Of a stretch of 64,000 nucleotides of DNA, positions 7,803 to 16,818 are shown piece by piece. Source of the DNA: Sulfurovum sp. XGS-02 (GTDB taxonomy: Bacteria > Campylobacterota > Campylobacteria > Campylobacterales > Sulfurovaceae). A program made the position numbers and the translations under genes. How positions within the stretch are numbered: the stretch's first letter is position 1; each line of letters begins with the position of its first letter. The stretch lies in NCBI RefSeq assembly GCF_023213175.1, contig NZ_CP093312.1, positions 930,001 to 994,000 of the forward strand, in the 5' to 3' direction. Under the pieces are notes generated by a model. It searched no databases, was not told where the DNA came from, and saw nothing but the letters and a program-made list of their open reading frames with translations.

Positions 7803-8551
7803 GTGTGATCCTTTGGTTTCTTATAACACTCTGCACACCCTGTAAAACCTAGTCTCTTAATATCTTTCATAAGTGATATGGGATCGCCGGTGCAGACGAT
7901 CTTGCCGTCCATGAATACGTGCCCGATATCTGCATCAATATAGTTAAGGATATGTCCGGTATGGGTAATTATGATCGCAGAACGTTCACGCTGGGTTTTA
8001 GGCATCTCTTTTTGAAGGATCTTGTTGATCGCTTTGGAGATGACGGCGATATTTTCGATATCGACCCCGGATTCGGGTTCATCTATTAAAAGCAGGTCAG
8101 GGTTTTGTGCATAGAGTTTCAGTACTTCGGCCCTTTTGAGTTCACCACCTGAAAAACCGACATTGAGCTCTCTTTCCAGAAAGTTTTCCATACCAAGTGC
8201 TTTTATCTCATCTTCAAGGTCCTCCGCGCGGTTGATCGCATGGAGAAAGTTTCGTAGTGTCACCCCCTTGATCTTCGGGGGATGCTGAAAAGACATACCA
8301 ATACCCAGATTGGCGATCTCATCTGTGGTCAACGCTTCTATGTTATTGGATTTTACATGGATCTCTCCGCTGTCAATGCGGTAGCCGGGAAGTTTCAAGA
8401 TCGTATTGAGCAGGGTGGATTTTCCGGAACCGTTTGGACCGAAAATAACATGGATTTCACCTTTGCCTATGCTCAGGTTCATCCCTTTGATGATCTGTTT
8501 GTTTTCTACAGAGACATAGAGATCGGTAATTTTTAAGATGGGTCCATCCAT
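7799..8551 (-). CDS. SufC-like ABC ATPase of the minimal SUF system
   Basis: A 250-residue soluble ATPase with Walker A GPNGSGKST, signature FSGGELKRAE, Walker B LLIDEPESGVDIE and the switch histidine in IITHTGH. It has the SufC-type long Q-loop region SFQHPPKIKGVTLRNF. An extra C-terminal tail carries two cysteines (GCAECYKKP) not seen in the second SufC of this window. It powers the partner SufB-like scaffold with which it overlaps by 4 bp. Its leader (8552-8733) separates it from the larger suf operon, so it is probably its own transcription unit. Confidence 0.9.
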   Translation of the reverse strand: MDGPILKITDLYVSVENKQIIKGMNLSIGKGEIHVIFGPNGSGKSTLLNTILKLPGYRIDSGEIHVKSNNIEALTTDEIANLGIGMSFQHPPKIKGVTLRNFLHAINRAEDLEDEIKALGMENFLERELNVGFSGGELKRAEVLKLYAQNPDLLLIDEPESGVDIENIAVISKAINKILQKEMPKTQRERSAIIITHTGHILNYIDADIGHVFMDGKIVCTGDPISLMKDIKRLGFTGCAECYKKPKDHT

Positions 8552-8676
8552 TTTAAACCCTTTTCTTTCTCATAGGCTGGTTAATACACCAGAGTAGTGT
8601 ATAGCTCTAAAATTGATTATATCATAAAATATTTATCTTCGTTTGCATATAGATGTGGGAGAGGTAAGAGAAATGC

Positions 8677-8705
8677 CGTGTATTAAAAAAGGTATGTAAT
8701 ACACG
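8677..8705. terminator. Inverted repeat downstream of the suf operon
   Basis: Nine-base perfect arms (CGTGTATTA and TAATACACG) surround an 11 nt loop that is T-rich on the minus strand. It lies 29 bp after the sufT-like stop and may terminate the suf operon or act as an operator for the sufC-like gene. The TAATACAC half-site recurs at about 8583. Confidence 0.4.
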
Positions 8706-8733
8706 TTTGCAGTCAATGTTTTGATCAGTAGAG

Positions 8734-9129
8734 TTAGAGTAATCCCATAGCTAACTTTGCTTCATCGGTCATGCTGTCCTGGCTCCATGGCGGGTCAAAG
8801 ACTATTTCTACATCTACTTCTTCAAGACCCTCTTGGCGCGCAGCGATACTTTTGACCAGGTCGATGATCACTTGCGAGAATGAACAGGTTGCTGAAGTCA
8901 GTGTCATCGTGATTTTGGCTTTTTTCATCATAGAGACTTCATCTGTCCATGTATCGATATTGTAGATAAGTCCCAGATCATAAATATTTACCGGAAGCTC
9001 AGGGTCATAGATCTCTTTAAGGTGAGCGATGATCTTTTCTGTCATCTCTTCATCTGTTGGCTGAGAGTCGATAAATTTTTGTCTCTCATCTGCCATTTTC
9101 TCATTGATGTTTTTCTCTTCACTACTCAT
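8734..9129 (-). CDS. sufT: MIP18/DUF59 (SufT-like) Fe-S assembly or transfer protein
   Basis: This 131-residue protein has a charged N-terminal extension followed by the DUF59 domain: IAHLKEIYDPELPVNIYDLGLIY, then TLTSATCSFSQ with the conserved cysteine, and the C-terminal FDPPWSQDSMTDEAKLAMG. Such proteins help deliver Fe-S clusters to apo-proteins. The start at 9129 is preferred over an in-frame ATG at 9168 because AAGGA overlaps the sufE stop at the right spacing and the longer version would run into sufE. It is the last gene of the sufBCDE operon. Confidence 0.85.
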   Translation of the reverse strand: MSSEEKNINEKMADERQKFIDSQPTDEEMTEKIIAHLKEIYDPELPVNIYDLGLIYNIDTWTDEVSMMKKAKITMTLTSATCSFSQVIIDLVKSIAARQEGLEEVDVEIVFDPPWSQDSMTDEAKLAMGLL

Positions 9130-9133
9130 GATG

Positions 9134-9553
9134 TTATCCTTGTTCTTTACATTTTTGCGCGTAGCCATAGACCATATTTAAAAATGCTTCCAAACTTTGC
9201 TGACGTACAGGGGAGAGGAGCTCTACCACGCCCATGTCGTGGAGTTTGGCAGGGTCAAAGTTGAGTATCTCATCAGCCGGACGGTTGGAGAATATGTCTA
9301 AAAGAAGAGTCAGCATACCTTTGGCCATCTCAGAGGTACCTTCACCGCGGAGTTTGAGAATACCATTTTCACATTCACCGACAAGCCATGCGTCAGAAGC
9401 ACAACCCTTTACATAGGTATCATCATTTTTCTCTTCGTCAGAAAGTGTCGTATGGCGTTTTCCCAGATCAAAGATGTACTCTAACTTGTCATTGTCCGTA
9501 GGGAATAGTTCAAAATCTTCTTTATACCTTGCTACTGTCTCTTCCATATTCAT
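9134..9553 (-). CDS. sufE: SufE sulfur-acceptor protein
   Basis: The 139-residue SufE fold includes the active cysteine motif YVKGCASDAWL (C51), which accepts persulfide sulfur from a cysteine desulfurase and hands it to SufBCD. The C-terminal LSPVRQQSLEAFLNMV helix is also typical. It overlaps sufD by 1 bp. No cysteine desulfurase (SufS/NifS/IscS) is encoded in this operon or window, so SufE must be charged by an enzyme encoded elsewhere. Confidence 0.92.
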   Translation of the reverse strand: MNMEETVARYKEDFELFPTDNDKLEYIFDLGKRHTTLSDEEKNDDTYVKGCASDAWLVGECENGILKLRGEGTSEMAKGMLTLLLDIFSNRPADEILNFDPAKLHDMGVVELLSPVRQQSLEAFLNMVYGYAQKCKEQG

Positions 9554-10743
9554 TAGTTATCCTTTTTATGTACTAAGTAAAAGACCTCTTCAAAAGCTTT
9601 TTTGATGCGCTCTTGGTGTCTGCTGTCCTTAACCGTTTCGATCAGTGTATTGGCAAAAGCGATCACCAGCATTTTTCTCGCTTCAACACGTGTGATACCG
9701 CGGCTTTGTAGGTAGAAAAGCTGTTTTTCGCTAAGTTGTCCGGTAGTTGCACCATGGCTTGCTTCCAGTTCATCAATATAGATCTCAAGCTGCGGTTTTG
9801 CAGCCATATATGCTTTATCATGAAGTAAGATCGCTTTAGAGTTCTGTTCTGCCTTGGTATATTTACCGCTCTTCTCTACACGGATGAGTGCATCAAAGAT
9901 ACCTCTGGACTCACCGTCCAAGATGTTCTTCGCTTCTTGTTTAGAGGTTGAATGTTCACCACGATGCACGATCTGTGAGACGGTACCACGTTTTGCATCA
10001 CTATTGAGGTAGAGGAGGTGACCTGCATCTATATGTGCACGCTCATCTAACTCTACTTTGAGAAGCTGTAGTGCATTGTCTCCGCCAAGATCAAAGCTTT
10101 TAAAGACAGAATGCGCATTTTTGGCTACATTGATCTTATGTGAAGCCACCATGCTATAGCCACTGTTTTGCATACGCTGCATTTTTAGCAAACGTAGAGT
10201 AGAGTCTTGTGAAATATGTATATCATACCCATAAAGTACAAGTGAATTCTCTATATTTTCTTCTACAAAGCTCTCATAGACAGTTGCATGACGGTTCGCC
10301 TGTGTGTAGAGTACGATACGGTAATTGATCAGCGCATCGCTTTGTGTGAACTTATGCTCTATCTCTACCTCTGTATCTCCATCAAGTTCTATTTTGATCG
10401 CTTGGGGAGAGAGAAGGTGCCCAAGATAATAGAGCGGGTCAAAATGATCCATATCGATCTGTCCGCATGGTTCATTGTAGACACGTAGACCTTGTGGAGC
10501 AGCTACTACCACACCGTCAACAATCTCTATCTTATCAGAGACTCGAAGCGTTTTTGGAACGTATGTAAGTGTTTTGTACTCTTTTTCCAGGAGTTTTTCT
10601 ACATCAAAGTAACGATACTCTTCTGACTTTTTACTCGGAAGTCCCAGTGATACAAAACGCTCTACCAAGATATCTCTATCTTTTATATCCAACAAGCCAT
10701 TGACTTCTTGCAGGTTTTTGTTTTTAAGCGTTGAAAGGTTCAT
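9553..10743 (-). CDS. sufD: SufD Fe-S assembly scaffold subunit
   Basis: This 396-residue SufBD-family subunit has the C-terminal core EASHGATTGQLSEKQLFYLQSRGI, whose histidine corresponds to the essential SufD histidine at the SufB-SufD interface. There is no cysteine at the SufB cluster-ligand position. It pairs with SufB and two SufC in the SufBC2D complex. It overlaps sufC by 1 bp and sufE by 1 bp, showing translational coupling. Confidence 0.93.
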   Translation of the reverse strand: MNLSTLKNKNLQEVNGLLDIKDRDILVERFVSLGLPSKKSEEYRYFDVEKLLEKEYKTLTYVPKTLRVSDKIEIVDGVVVAAPQGLRVYNEPCGQIDMDHFDPLYYLGHLLSPQAIKIELDGDTEVEIEHKFTQSDALINYRIVLYTQANRHATVYESFVEENIENSLVLYGYDIHISQDSTLRLLKMQRMQNSGYSMVASHKINVAKNAHSVFKSFDLGGDNALQLLKVELDERAHIDAGHLLYLNSDAKRGTVSQIVHRGEHSTSKQEAKNILDGESRGIFDALIRVEKSGKYTKAEQNSKAILLHDKAYMAAKPQLEIYIDELEASHGATTGQLSEKQLFYLQSRGITRVEARKMLVIAFANTLIETVKDSRHQERIKKAFEEVFYLVHKKDN

Positions 10744-11492
10744 TATTCTTCCTCTATCGCATCATATCCGGTATCTTCAAGCTGTGCTACAAGCTCTGGT
10801 CCTGCTGTTTTGATCACTTTTCCATCTTTCAATACATGGATATAGTCTGGTTCAATATAGTCAAGAATACGACTATAGTGCGTGATAACCAAGAATGAAC
10901 GTTTACCGTCTTTCATCTTGTTGATCCCTTCAGATACGGCTCTTAGCGCATCGATATCCAGCCCGGAGTCGATCTCATCAAGAATGATGACATCTGGTTC
11001 AAGAAGAAGCATTTGAAGAATTTCATTACGTTTCTTTTCACCACCTGAGAAACCTTCATTGAGTGAACGGCTGATCATATCTGACTTCATACCAAGCATC
11101 TCTAAATGGTCTCTCATAAGACGTAAAAACTCAGCTGAATTCAATTCTTCTTTACCTTCGTGTTTACGCTTAGCATTGAGCGCTGTTCTTAGGAAATATG
11201 CATTGTTAACACCAGGGATCTCTACAGGGTGCTGGAATGAAAGGAAAATTCCCTCCAAGGCTCTCTCTTCAGGTTCCATCTCATTGATATTCTTACCTTT
11301 GTAGATGATGTTTCCACCAAGTAATTCAATATCATAGTGTCCTACAAGCGCTTTAGAAAGCGTAGATTTACCAGCACCGTTCGGTCCCATGATCGCATGG
11401 ACCTTTCCTGGTTCCAGTTCTAGGTTTAGACCTTTTAAGATCTGTTTGTCACCTATTTTTGCTTCTAAATTCTCAATTTTCAAAATACTCAT
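10743..11492 (-). CDS. sufC: SufC ABC ATPase
   Basis: A 249-residue soluble ABC ATPase: Walker [11 protein letters not shown]-loop [12 protein letters not shown], signature [11 protein letters not shown], Walker [15 protein letters not shown] and the switch histidine VITHYSR. It drives conformational change in the SufBC2D scaffold. It overlaps sufB by 4 bp and sufD by 1 bp. It differs clearly from the SufC-like protein at 7799-8551, so the two are old paralogues and not a recent duplication. Confidence 0.95.
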   Translation of the reverse strand: MSILKIENLEAKIGDKQILKGLNLELEPGKVHAIMGPNGAGKSTLSKALVGHYDIELLGGNIIYKGKNINEMEPEERALEGIFLSFQHPVEIPGVNNAYFLRTALNAKRKHEGKEELNSAEFLRLMRDHLEMLGMKSDMISRSLNEGFSGGEKKRNEILQMLLLEPDVIILDEIDSGLDIDALRAVSEGINKMKDGKRSFLVITHYSRILDYIEPDYIHVLKDGKVIKTAGPELVAQLEDTGYDAIEEE

Positions 11493-12928
11493 CCTACACT
11501 TCCTTCTAATGTTAATTCTAATAATGCTTTTGCTTCTACCGCGTACTCCATAGGGAGTTGGCTGAAGACTTGTTTACAGAAACCGTGAACGATCATACTC
11601 ACAGCATCTTCTTCATTGATACCTCTTTGACGGAGGTAAAAGAGTTGTTCGTCACTGATCTTTGAGGTAGTTGCCTCGTGCTCTACCTGTCCTTGTGTAT
11701 CTTTTGATTCAAGGTAAGGGAAAGTGTGTGCCCCACACTCAGAACCAATGAGCAGTGAATCACACTCAGAGTAGTTTCTTGAACCTGTGGCATTGGCACC
11801 TATCTTCACCAGTCCTCTATAGGTATTTTGACCCTTCATGGCAGAGATACCTTTAGAAATGATGGTTGAAGAGGTATTTTTACCGATATGTATCATCTTT
11901 GTACCTGTATCTGCCTGCTGAGCCAGGGTAGTAACTGCTACTGAGTAGAACTCACCCACAGAGTTATCCCCTTTTAGGATACATGACGGGTACTTCCATG
12001 TAATGGCGGAACCGGTCTCTACCTGTGTCCATGAGATCTTAGAGTTATCTCCTTCACAGATACCTCTTTTGGTAACGAAGTTATAGATACCGCCTTTCCC
12101 GTTTTCATCTCCCGGGAACCAGTTCTGGATGGTAGAGTACTTGATCTCTGCATCTTTCATCGCAACGAGTTCAACAACGGCTGCATGAAGTTGATGCTCA
12201 TCACGTGTCGGAGCAGAACATCCCTCATTGTAACTAACGTATGACCCTTCATCTGCTACGATCAGTGTACGTTCAAATTGCCCTGTGTTCATGGCATTGA
12301 TCCTAAAATAGGTACTGAGCTCCATCGGACAACGTACACCTTTAGGGATATATACAAAGGTTCCGTCGGTAAAGACCGCAGAGTTAAGTGCTGCAAAATA
12401 GTTATCTGCCATTGGTACAACAGAGAACATATATTTTTTAATGAGATCAGGGTGACGTTCTATCGCTTCTGAGATCGAGCAGAAGATCACACCATGTTCA
12501 GCAAGCTCTTCCGCATAGGTGGTTTTGACCGAAACGGAGTCAACGACAGCATCTACGGCTACTTTAACACCGGCGAGTTGCTTTTGCTCCTCCAAAGAGA
12601 TACCTAGTTTATTGTAGGCCTCTAGAATTTTGGGATCCACTTCATCCAGACTGTCAATACCCTCTTTTGGCGCTGCATAGTATGAGATAGACTGGTAGTC
12701 TATCGGTTCGTAGTCCAGTTTGGCCCAGTGTGGTTCAATCATGGTTTCCCATTTATGAAATGCTTTGAGACGCAGCTCTAACATCCACTCAGGTTCACCT
12801 TTCTTTTTCGAAATGAACGCAATAGTTTCTTCTGAAAGTCCCGGTGGTACAGTTTCGGTTTCGATATCTATCTCAAAGCCGAGTGCATACTCACCTGAGA
12901 CAGCTTTATCTAATCCTTCGTTTGCCAT
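11489..12928 (-). CDS. sufB: SufB Fe-S assembly scaffold subunit
   Basis: The 479-residue protein has full SufB length and motifs: [51 protein letters not shown] with the conserved cysteine, then [22 protein letters not shown] with conserved histidine and glutamate. It assembles Fe-S clusters on the SufBC2D complex. First gene of the operon, with a strong promoter upstream (12964-12992) and an AAGGATTTTAAA stretch before the ATG. Confidence 0.95.
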   Translation of the reverse strand: MANEGLDKAVSGEYALGFEIDIETETVPPGLSEETIAFISKKKGEPEWMLELRLKAFHKWETMIEPHWAKLDYEPIDYQSISYYAAPKEGIDSLDEVDPKILEAYNKLGISLEEQKQLAGVKVAVDAVVDSVSVKTTYAEELAEHGVIFCSISEAIERHPDLIKKYMFSVVPMADNYFAALNSAVFTDGTFVYIPKGVRCPMELSTYFRINAMNTGQFERTLIVADEGSYVSYNEGCSAPTRDEHQLHAAVVELVAMKDAEIKYSTIQNWFPGDENGKGGIYNFVTKRGICEGDNSKISWTQVETGSAITWKYPSCILKGDNSVGEFYSVAVTTLAQQADTGTKMIHIGKNTSSTIISKGISAMKGQNTYRGLVKIGANATGSRNYSECDSLLIGSECGAHTFPYLESKDTQGQVEHEATTSKISDEQLFYLRQRGINEEDAVSMIVHGFCKQVFSQLPMEYAVEAKALLELTLEGSVG

Positions 12929-12963
12929 TTAAAATCCTTATATAGATCATTATTCTTTTACAA

Positions 12964-12992
12964 GTTATAGCACAATTAGAGTGTGCGGTCAA
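12964..12992 (-). promoter_or_regulatory. Sigma-70 promoter of the suf operon
   Basis: On the minus strand TTGACC (12987-12992), a 17 bp spacer and TATAAC (12964-12969), about 35 bp before the sufB ATG. This is a near-consensus promoter. Confidence 0.7.
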
Positions 12993-13005
12993 GTATTTTT
13001 ATAAT

Positions 13006-13026
13006 ATAGGAGTAATTTTATCCTAT
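13006..13026. promoter_or_regulatory. Inverted repeat upstream of the suf promoter
   Basis: ATAGGA and TCCTAT arms separated by 9 bp sit just upstream of the -35 box, a plausible activator or repressor site. No match to a known Fe-S regulator motif can be claimed. Confidence 0.3.
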
Positions 13027-13038
13027 TTACCTTATATT

Positions 13039-13884
13039 TCAATAGGAATCGAATAATTCCTGTAGTTTTATTATATCATGTGTAAGAGTAACAAGGGGTT
13101 TTTGTTCATCTCCTCTTAAATGTTCCTCAAATGTTGTATGCGTATTCTTGTAAAAAATGCCTATAGGAATAGGATCATTTTCAAGTGCTTTTTGCATGGC
13201 TGAGGAGAGATCGTTATTCTTATAGCTGCTGTCGAGTTCATAAGTATTTTCATTGAACCATTTATAGGTGTTGATCTTGTTAAAGACCACACAAGGCTGA
13301 AAGACATCTACCAAGGCATACCCTTTGTGTAAAAATGCTTCTTTGAGCACCGTTTTGGCATGGGCTTGATTTCCGATATTGACACGTGATACAAAACCGG
13401 CCTTTAGCGCCAATGCAACCGAGATAGGATTGAACGGTTCATTACTGACCCCCTTTACCTGTACAGGGGATTTAAACCCTATCTGACTTGTGGGCGAGGC
13501 CTGGCCTTTGGTAAGACCATAGACCATATTGTTGTGTACGATATGTACAATATCAGGATTCCGCCTGATGGTATGCATAAAATGGTTTCCCCCTTCACCA
13601 TACATATCTCCATCACCACCTTCTGCAATGACATTGAGTGCAGGGTTGGAAGCTTTGAGCGCTGTGGATACGGGAAGTGCCCGCCCATGAAGTCCACAAA
13701 ACATATGGGTATCAATATAGTAAGGTGTTTTAGCTGCCTGCCCGATACCAGAGACGATGACTGTTTGTTTAGGGTCACATTCCAGTTCTGTCAATACCTC
13801 TTCCAGTAGTTTCAGTATCCCGAAATTCCCGCATCCGGGACACCATGCATTGTCAATATCAGTTCTATCGAGAGGGTGCTTCAT
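13039..13884 (-). CDS. 2-oxoacid:ferredoxin oxidoreductase beta subunit (KorB/OorB-like)
   Basis: This 281-residue TPP-binding subunit has WCPGCGNFGIL near the N-terminus, HGRALPVSTALKASNP, and the TPP motif GDGDMYGEGGNHFMH followed by NNMVYGLTKGQASPTS. The cysteines in CPGCG and PCVVFNK match those that bind the [4Fe-4S] cluster in OFOR beta subunits. It oxidatively decarboxylates a 2-oxoacid (probably 2-oxoglutarate) to an acyl-CoA. Its start overlaps the stop of the fused gamma-alpha gene by 4 bp. No separate ferredoxin (delta) subunit is encoded nearby. Confidence 0.92.
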   Translation of the reverse strand: MKHPLDRTDIDNAWCPGCGNFGILKLLEEVLTELECDPKQTVIVSGIGQAAKTPYYIDTHMFCGLHGRALPVSTALKASNPALNVIAEGGDGDMYGEGGNHFMHTIRRNPDIVHIVHNNMVYGLTKGQASPTSQIGFKSPVQVKGVSNEPFNPISVALALKAGFVSRVNIGNQAHAKTVLKEAFLHKGYALVDVFQPCVVFNKINTYKWFNENTYELDSSYKNNDLSSAMQKALENDPIPIGIFYKNTHTTFEEHLRGDEQKPLVTLTHDIIKLQELFDSY

Positions 13885-16409
13885 CTTTTCTCCTTTAATA
13901 CGTTTTCTAATACTTCTTTCAGTTGGTCCGAGAAGAAACTAAAACCATTGGATTGTAAAATACGATGATCGATCCTGATATCATGGCTTTTCAATAACTC
14001 TGCAAACTCGCCGGTCACATTGTTTTCTATCACTATATTGAGTGAAGTTTGTTTGAGGAATGCAAGATCTTCAGGATTAATCGGATGTACCCAGAAAAAA
14101 TGGACATGAAAAAGTCTGGGATCATCTAGTGCATTCACTGCTTCCATGATGGCTCCTTTGGACGACCCCCATCCTATGAGAGCGATATCACCTTCTCCAA
14201 AGACCTTAGGGCCAAGTGCTTCAGAAATGCACAACTCGATCTTTTTTTGCCGCTTCTGAACCATCTTTTCACGCACCTGATAGCTCTCAGTGATCTGACC
14301 ACGCTCATCATGTTCATCACTGGTCGCAACGACTAAGCCATCTCCAAGACCCGGGACTCCCCGTACTGAAATACCTGTATCACTCAGTCTGTAGCGGTCA
14401 TAGGATGCATCTGTACTCTCTATATAGCGTCGTTGTTCATACGCCTCAAAATCAATACTTTTTAACAGACTGATAGAGTCCGCAAGGTACTGGTCACTCA
14501 GATAGATTACAGGCATCTGGAACCTGTCTGCGAGTTCAAAAGCAAGATAGCCGCAGTCGATACACCCCTGTAAATCACCCGGTGCCAGAACAATACGTCC
14601 AAAATATCCGTGTCCGCTGTATATGGCCAGGTTCAGGTCTCCCTGTTCTGTTCTTGTAGGCAAGCCTGTGGCAGGTCCCGGACGCTGTGCGAGGTAAACC
14701 ACGGCAGGTGTTTCACTCATCCCTGAAAGACTGAGTGCTTCACTCATGAGTGCAAATCCGCCGCCTGATGTGGAAGTCATGGCTCTTGCTCCACCATACC
14801 ATCCACCCAGTACCATATTTAATGATGCGATCTCATCTTCACTCTGTTCAACCAACACTGTAAACTCATTGGACATCGAAGCCATAAAATTCAGTACACC
14901 GGTAGAGGGGGACATCGGATAGGCTGTGATCATATTGCATCCTCCTGCCAAAAAGCCAAATCCAGATGCGGAAGACCCATCCATAAGATGCATGGAACCT
15001 GCAGACTCAAATAGCTTTTCAGGAAGTTTTAGAGATGGAGGGCTCTCCAGTTTATTGCCGTATGTCAACCCTGATTCCATTGCGCTTTCATTTCCCCGAC
15101 GATCCTTTTCATCAAATATCCTGGTGATACTTTGTGACAATGGTTGAGATTCAAGATTAAAGATTCCAAATAGTGCACCGGCGGCATAAGAATTCGCATA
15201 ATTTTTACTTCCAAGTTCCTTGGCTGTATGATTCATAGGTATGCTTGTGATATCTATCTGTTCGTGCTCAACCTTCTCATCTGCCAAAACGATAGTATCT
15301 TTTGTCAACCGTTCCTGTACATGCGTAAGAGCATGGGTATCCAGGGCTATAAAAAGGTCAACATACCAACATGGAGCAGTGACAGGACGGTCTGAGATAC
15401 GGAGCAGGGTGGTGTTGCTTCCGCCCCGTACTCTTGACATATACTCTTTGGTAGAGAAGACAAAATAACCGCTGCTTTTAAATGCATCAGATAATAGATT
15501 TTCCAGTGTTTTGATCCCTGTTCCTGCTGCTCCTCCGATGAGTATGGAGATACTATGACCCTGCCCATGTACGTTTACCTCTTCCTTTTTCGGTAGAGAT
15601 ACAGGTGGGTTGGAGATCGTTGAGTGAAACGGTATGGTAATCTCTTTCATAGTAACGCTCATAGTCTCTTTCTTCTTCTCTTCGTTAGTATCATCTATGG
15701 TATCTTTACTGCTCTCTTCTTTACTGTCTGGCCAAGTGAGTTTACCTCCATAATATCCCAACACGATCACAGTGATCCCTGTTAACAATATAGTGCCATG
15801 GTAGATGATACTTGGTAAAGTAGTGGTATAGACCACATCAGGATCATTCAAATAGATCACGATACCTATAACACCAAGAATGAGGGTGATGATAGAGAAT
15901 GTAAGTTTCTTAAGTAATATAGGGCTAAATGCGAGTTGGTAGTTGATCCACCAGCTTAATATTCCCGAAAGCATCGTAAATACACCCATCAGAGTGGAGG
16001 CAAAAAAAGTGTAAAACACTGCTGTAGCAAAAGAAGTACTAAGTTGAAAGAAAAAAATAAGGTCCAGTCCGGCGGCGAAGAGGTGCAGGGCGATAGGAAA
16101 ATGAACCAGCATGGGGTGAGGGTGGAATTTGCGATACCATTTCACCCAATCTGTTCTCTTCGGATCATTTTGAACCTTTTCAACATATCCATCAAGCGTA
16201 TCTACGATCTGAAACTTCTTAAAAACCTCTTCAGCATGTGGCGCATCGGCAAGTGCATCAGTGAGATCAACACCCGCTTCATGAACATTTTGATGTGTTC
16301 CATTTTCCCATAACGGACTCTCTGTTACATCATATATATTTCCCTTATAGGCAATATAGGCTTTTTGTTTGTTTTGTCCATTAAACTGCTTCAGTTTTTC
16401 CAAGGTCAT
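13881..16409 (-). CDS. Fusion: cytochrome b5-like domain + four-helix membrane module + OFOR gamma-alpha subunit
   Basis: An 842-residue single ORF. Residues 1-75 resemble bacterial short cytochrome b5-like domains (YKGNIYDVTESPLWENGTH, NVHEAGVDLT, DAPHAEEVFKKF), with candidate haem ligands H43 and H58. Residues 97-222 are a DUF2231-like block (HPHPMLVHFPIALHLF) with four predicted membrane helices. A charged linker (about 228-280) leads to the OFOR gamma domain (ISILIGGAAGTGIKT, from about 286) and then the alpha domain (ITAYPMSPSTGVLNFM, EQSEDEIASLNMVLG, AMTSTSGGGFALMSE). With four helices both soluble ends should face the cytoplasm, as the TPP subunit requires. It is followed by korB (4 bp overlap) and preceded by a HiPIP gene. 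The fusion would tether an OFOR to the membrane beside a haem. Confidence 0.85.
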   Translation of the reverse strand: MTLEKLKQFNGQNKQKAYIAYKGNIYDVTESPLWENGTHQNVHEAGVDLTDALADAPHAEEVFKKFQIVDTLDGYVEKVQNDPKRTDWVKWYRKFHPHPMLVHFPIALHLFAAGLDLIFFFQLSTSFATAVFYTFFASTLMGVFTMLSGILSWWINYQLAFSPILLKKLTFSIITLILGVIGIVIYLNDPDVVYTTTLPSIIYHGTILLTGITVIVLGYYGGKLTWPDSKEESSKDTIDDTNEEKKKETMSVTMKEITIPFHSTISNPPVSLPKKEEVNVHGQGHSISILIGGAAGTGIKTLENLLSDAFKSSGYFVFSTKEYMSRVRGGSNTTLLRISDRPVTAPCWYVDLFIALDTHALTHVQERLTKDTIVLADEKVEHEQIDITSIPMNHTAKELGSKNYANSYAAGALFGIFNLESQPLSQSITRIFDEKDRRGNESAMESGLTYGNKLESPPSLKLPEKLFESAGSMHLMDGSSASGFGFLAGGCNMITAYPMSPSTGVLNFMASMSNEFTVLVEQSEDEIASLNMVLGGWYGGARAMTSTSGGGFALMSEALSLSGMSETPAVVYLAQRPGPATGLPTRTEQGDLNLAIYSGHGYFGRIVLAPGDLQGCIDCGYLAFELADRFQMPVIYLSDQYLADSISLLKSIDFEAYEQRRYIESTDASYDRYRLSDTGISVRGVPGLGDGLVVATSDEHDERGQITESYQVREKMVQKRQKKIELCISEALGPKVFGEGDIALIGWGSSKGAIMEAVNALDDPRLFHVHFFWVHPINPEDLAFLKQTSLNIVIENNVTGEFAELLKSHDIRIDHRILQSNGFSFFSDQLKEVLENVLKEKR

Positions 16410-16459
16410 AATCTAAGCTCCTGATCAGAAGAGTAGTGACACTGCATATAACACCAAGA

Positions 16460-16759
16460 TCAAGTTGTATTATCGATATCATCGGTCTGATTATCGTCTG
16501 CCACTTTTACTTCTTTATAGTTAGGGTCTCTGAAGTAAATGATACACCAACCACTGGGATCAATACTTCCTTCAACTGTTTTACATTCATTGGTTTCAGG
16601 AATAAAGTGCATACATGTCTTACAGGAATTTCCATCTTTTGGTGTAGATTGATATTTTACGATATTTTTAGCTGTCTTGGCACTGAGCGTTGTAGTAAAA
16701 AAACTCACCATACCAAGTGCAGACATATATCTGAAAAAAAATCTTCTTGATGTTTTCAT
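16460..16759 (-). CDS. High-potential iron-sulfur protein (HiPIP) with Tat signal
   Basis: The 99-residue precursor carries a Tat-type signal (SRRFFFRYMSALG). The HiPIP pattern follows: YQSTPKDGNSCKTCMHF, NECKTVEGSIDPSGWC, giving four cluster cysteines (positions 46, 49, 59 and 72 from this start). HiPIPs carry single electrons in the periplasm between membrane complexes and terminal acceptors. The ATG at 16759 is preferred to a GTG two codons upstream because AAGGAG precedes it by 5 nt. It lies 50 bp upstream of the cytochrome b5-OFOR fusion and probably shares its transcript. Confidence 0.88.
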   Translation of the reverse strand: MKTSRRFFFRYMSALGMVSFFTTTLSAKTAKNIVKYQSTPKDGNSCKTCMHFIPETNECKTVEGSIDPSGWCIIYFRDPNYKEVKVADDNQTDDIDNTT

Positions 16760-16818
16760 GATCACTCCTTTACGTGTTAGAATGTTTGTTCGGTACTACA
16801 TTCTCATACCACAGAACA

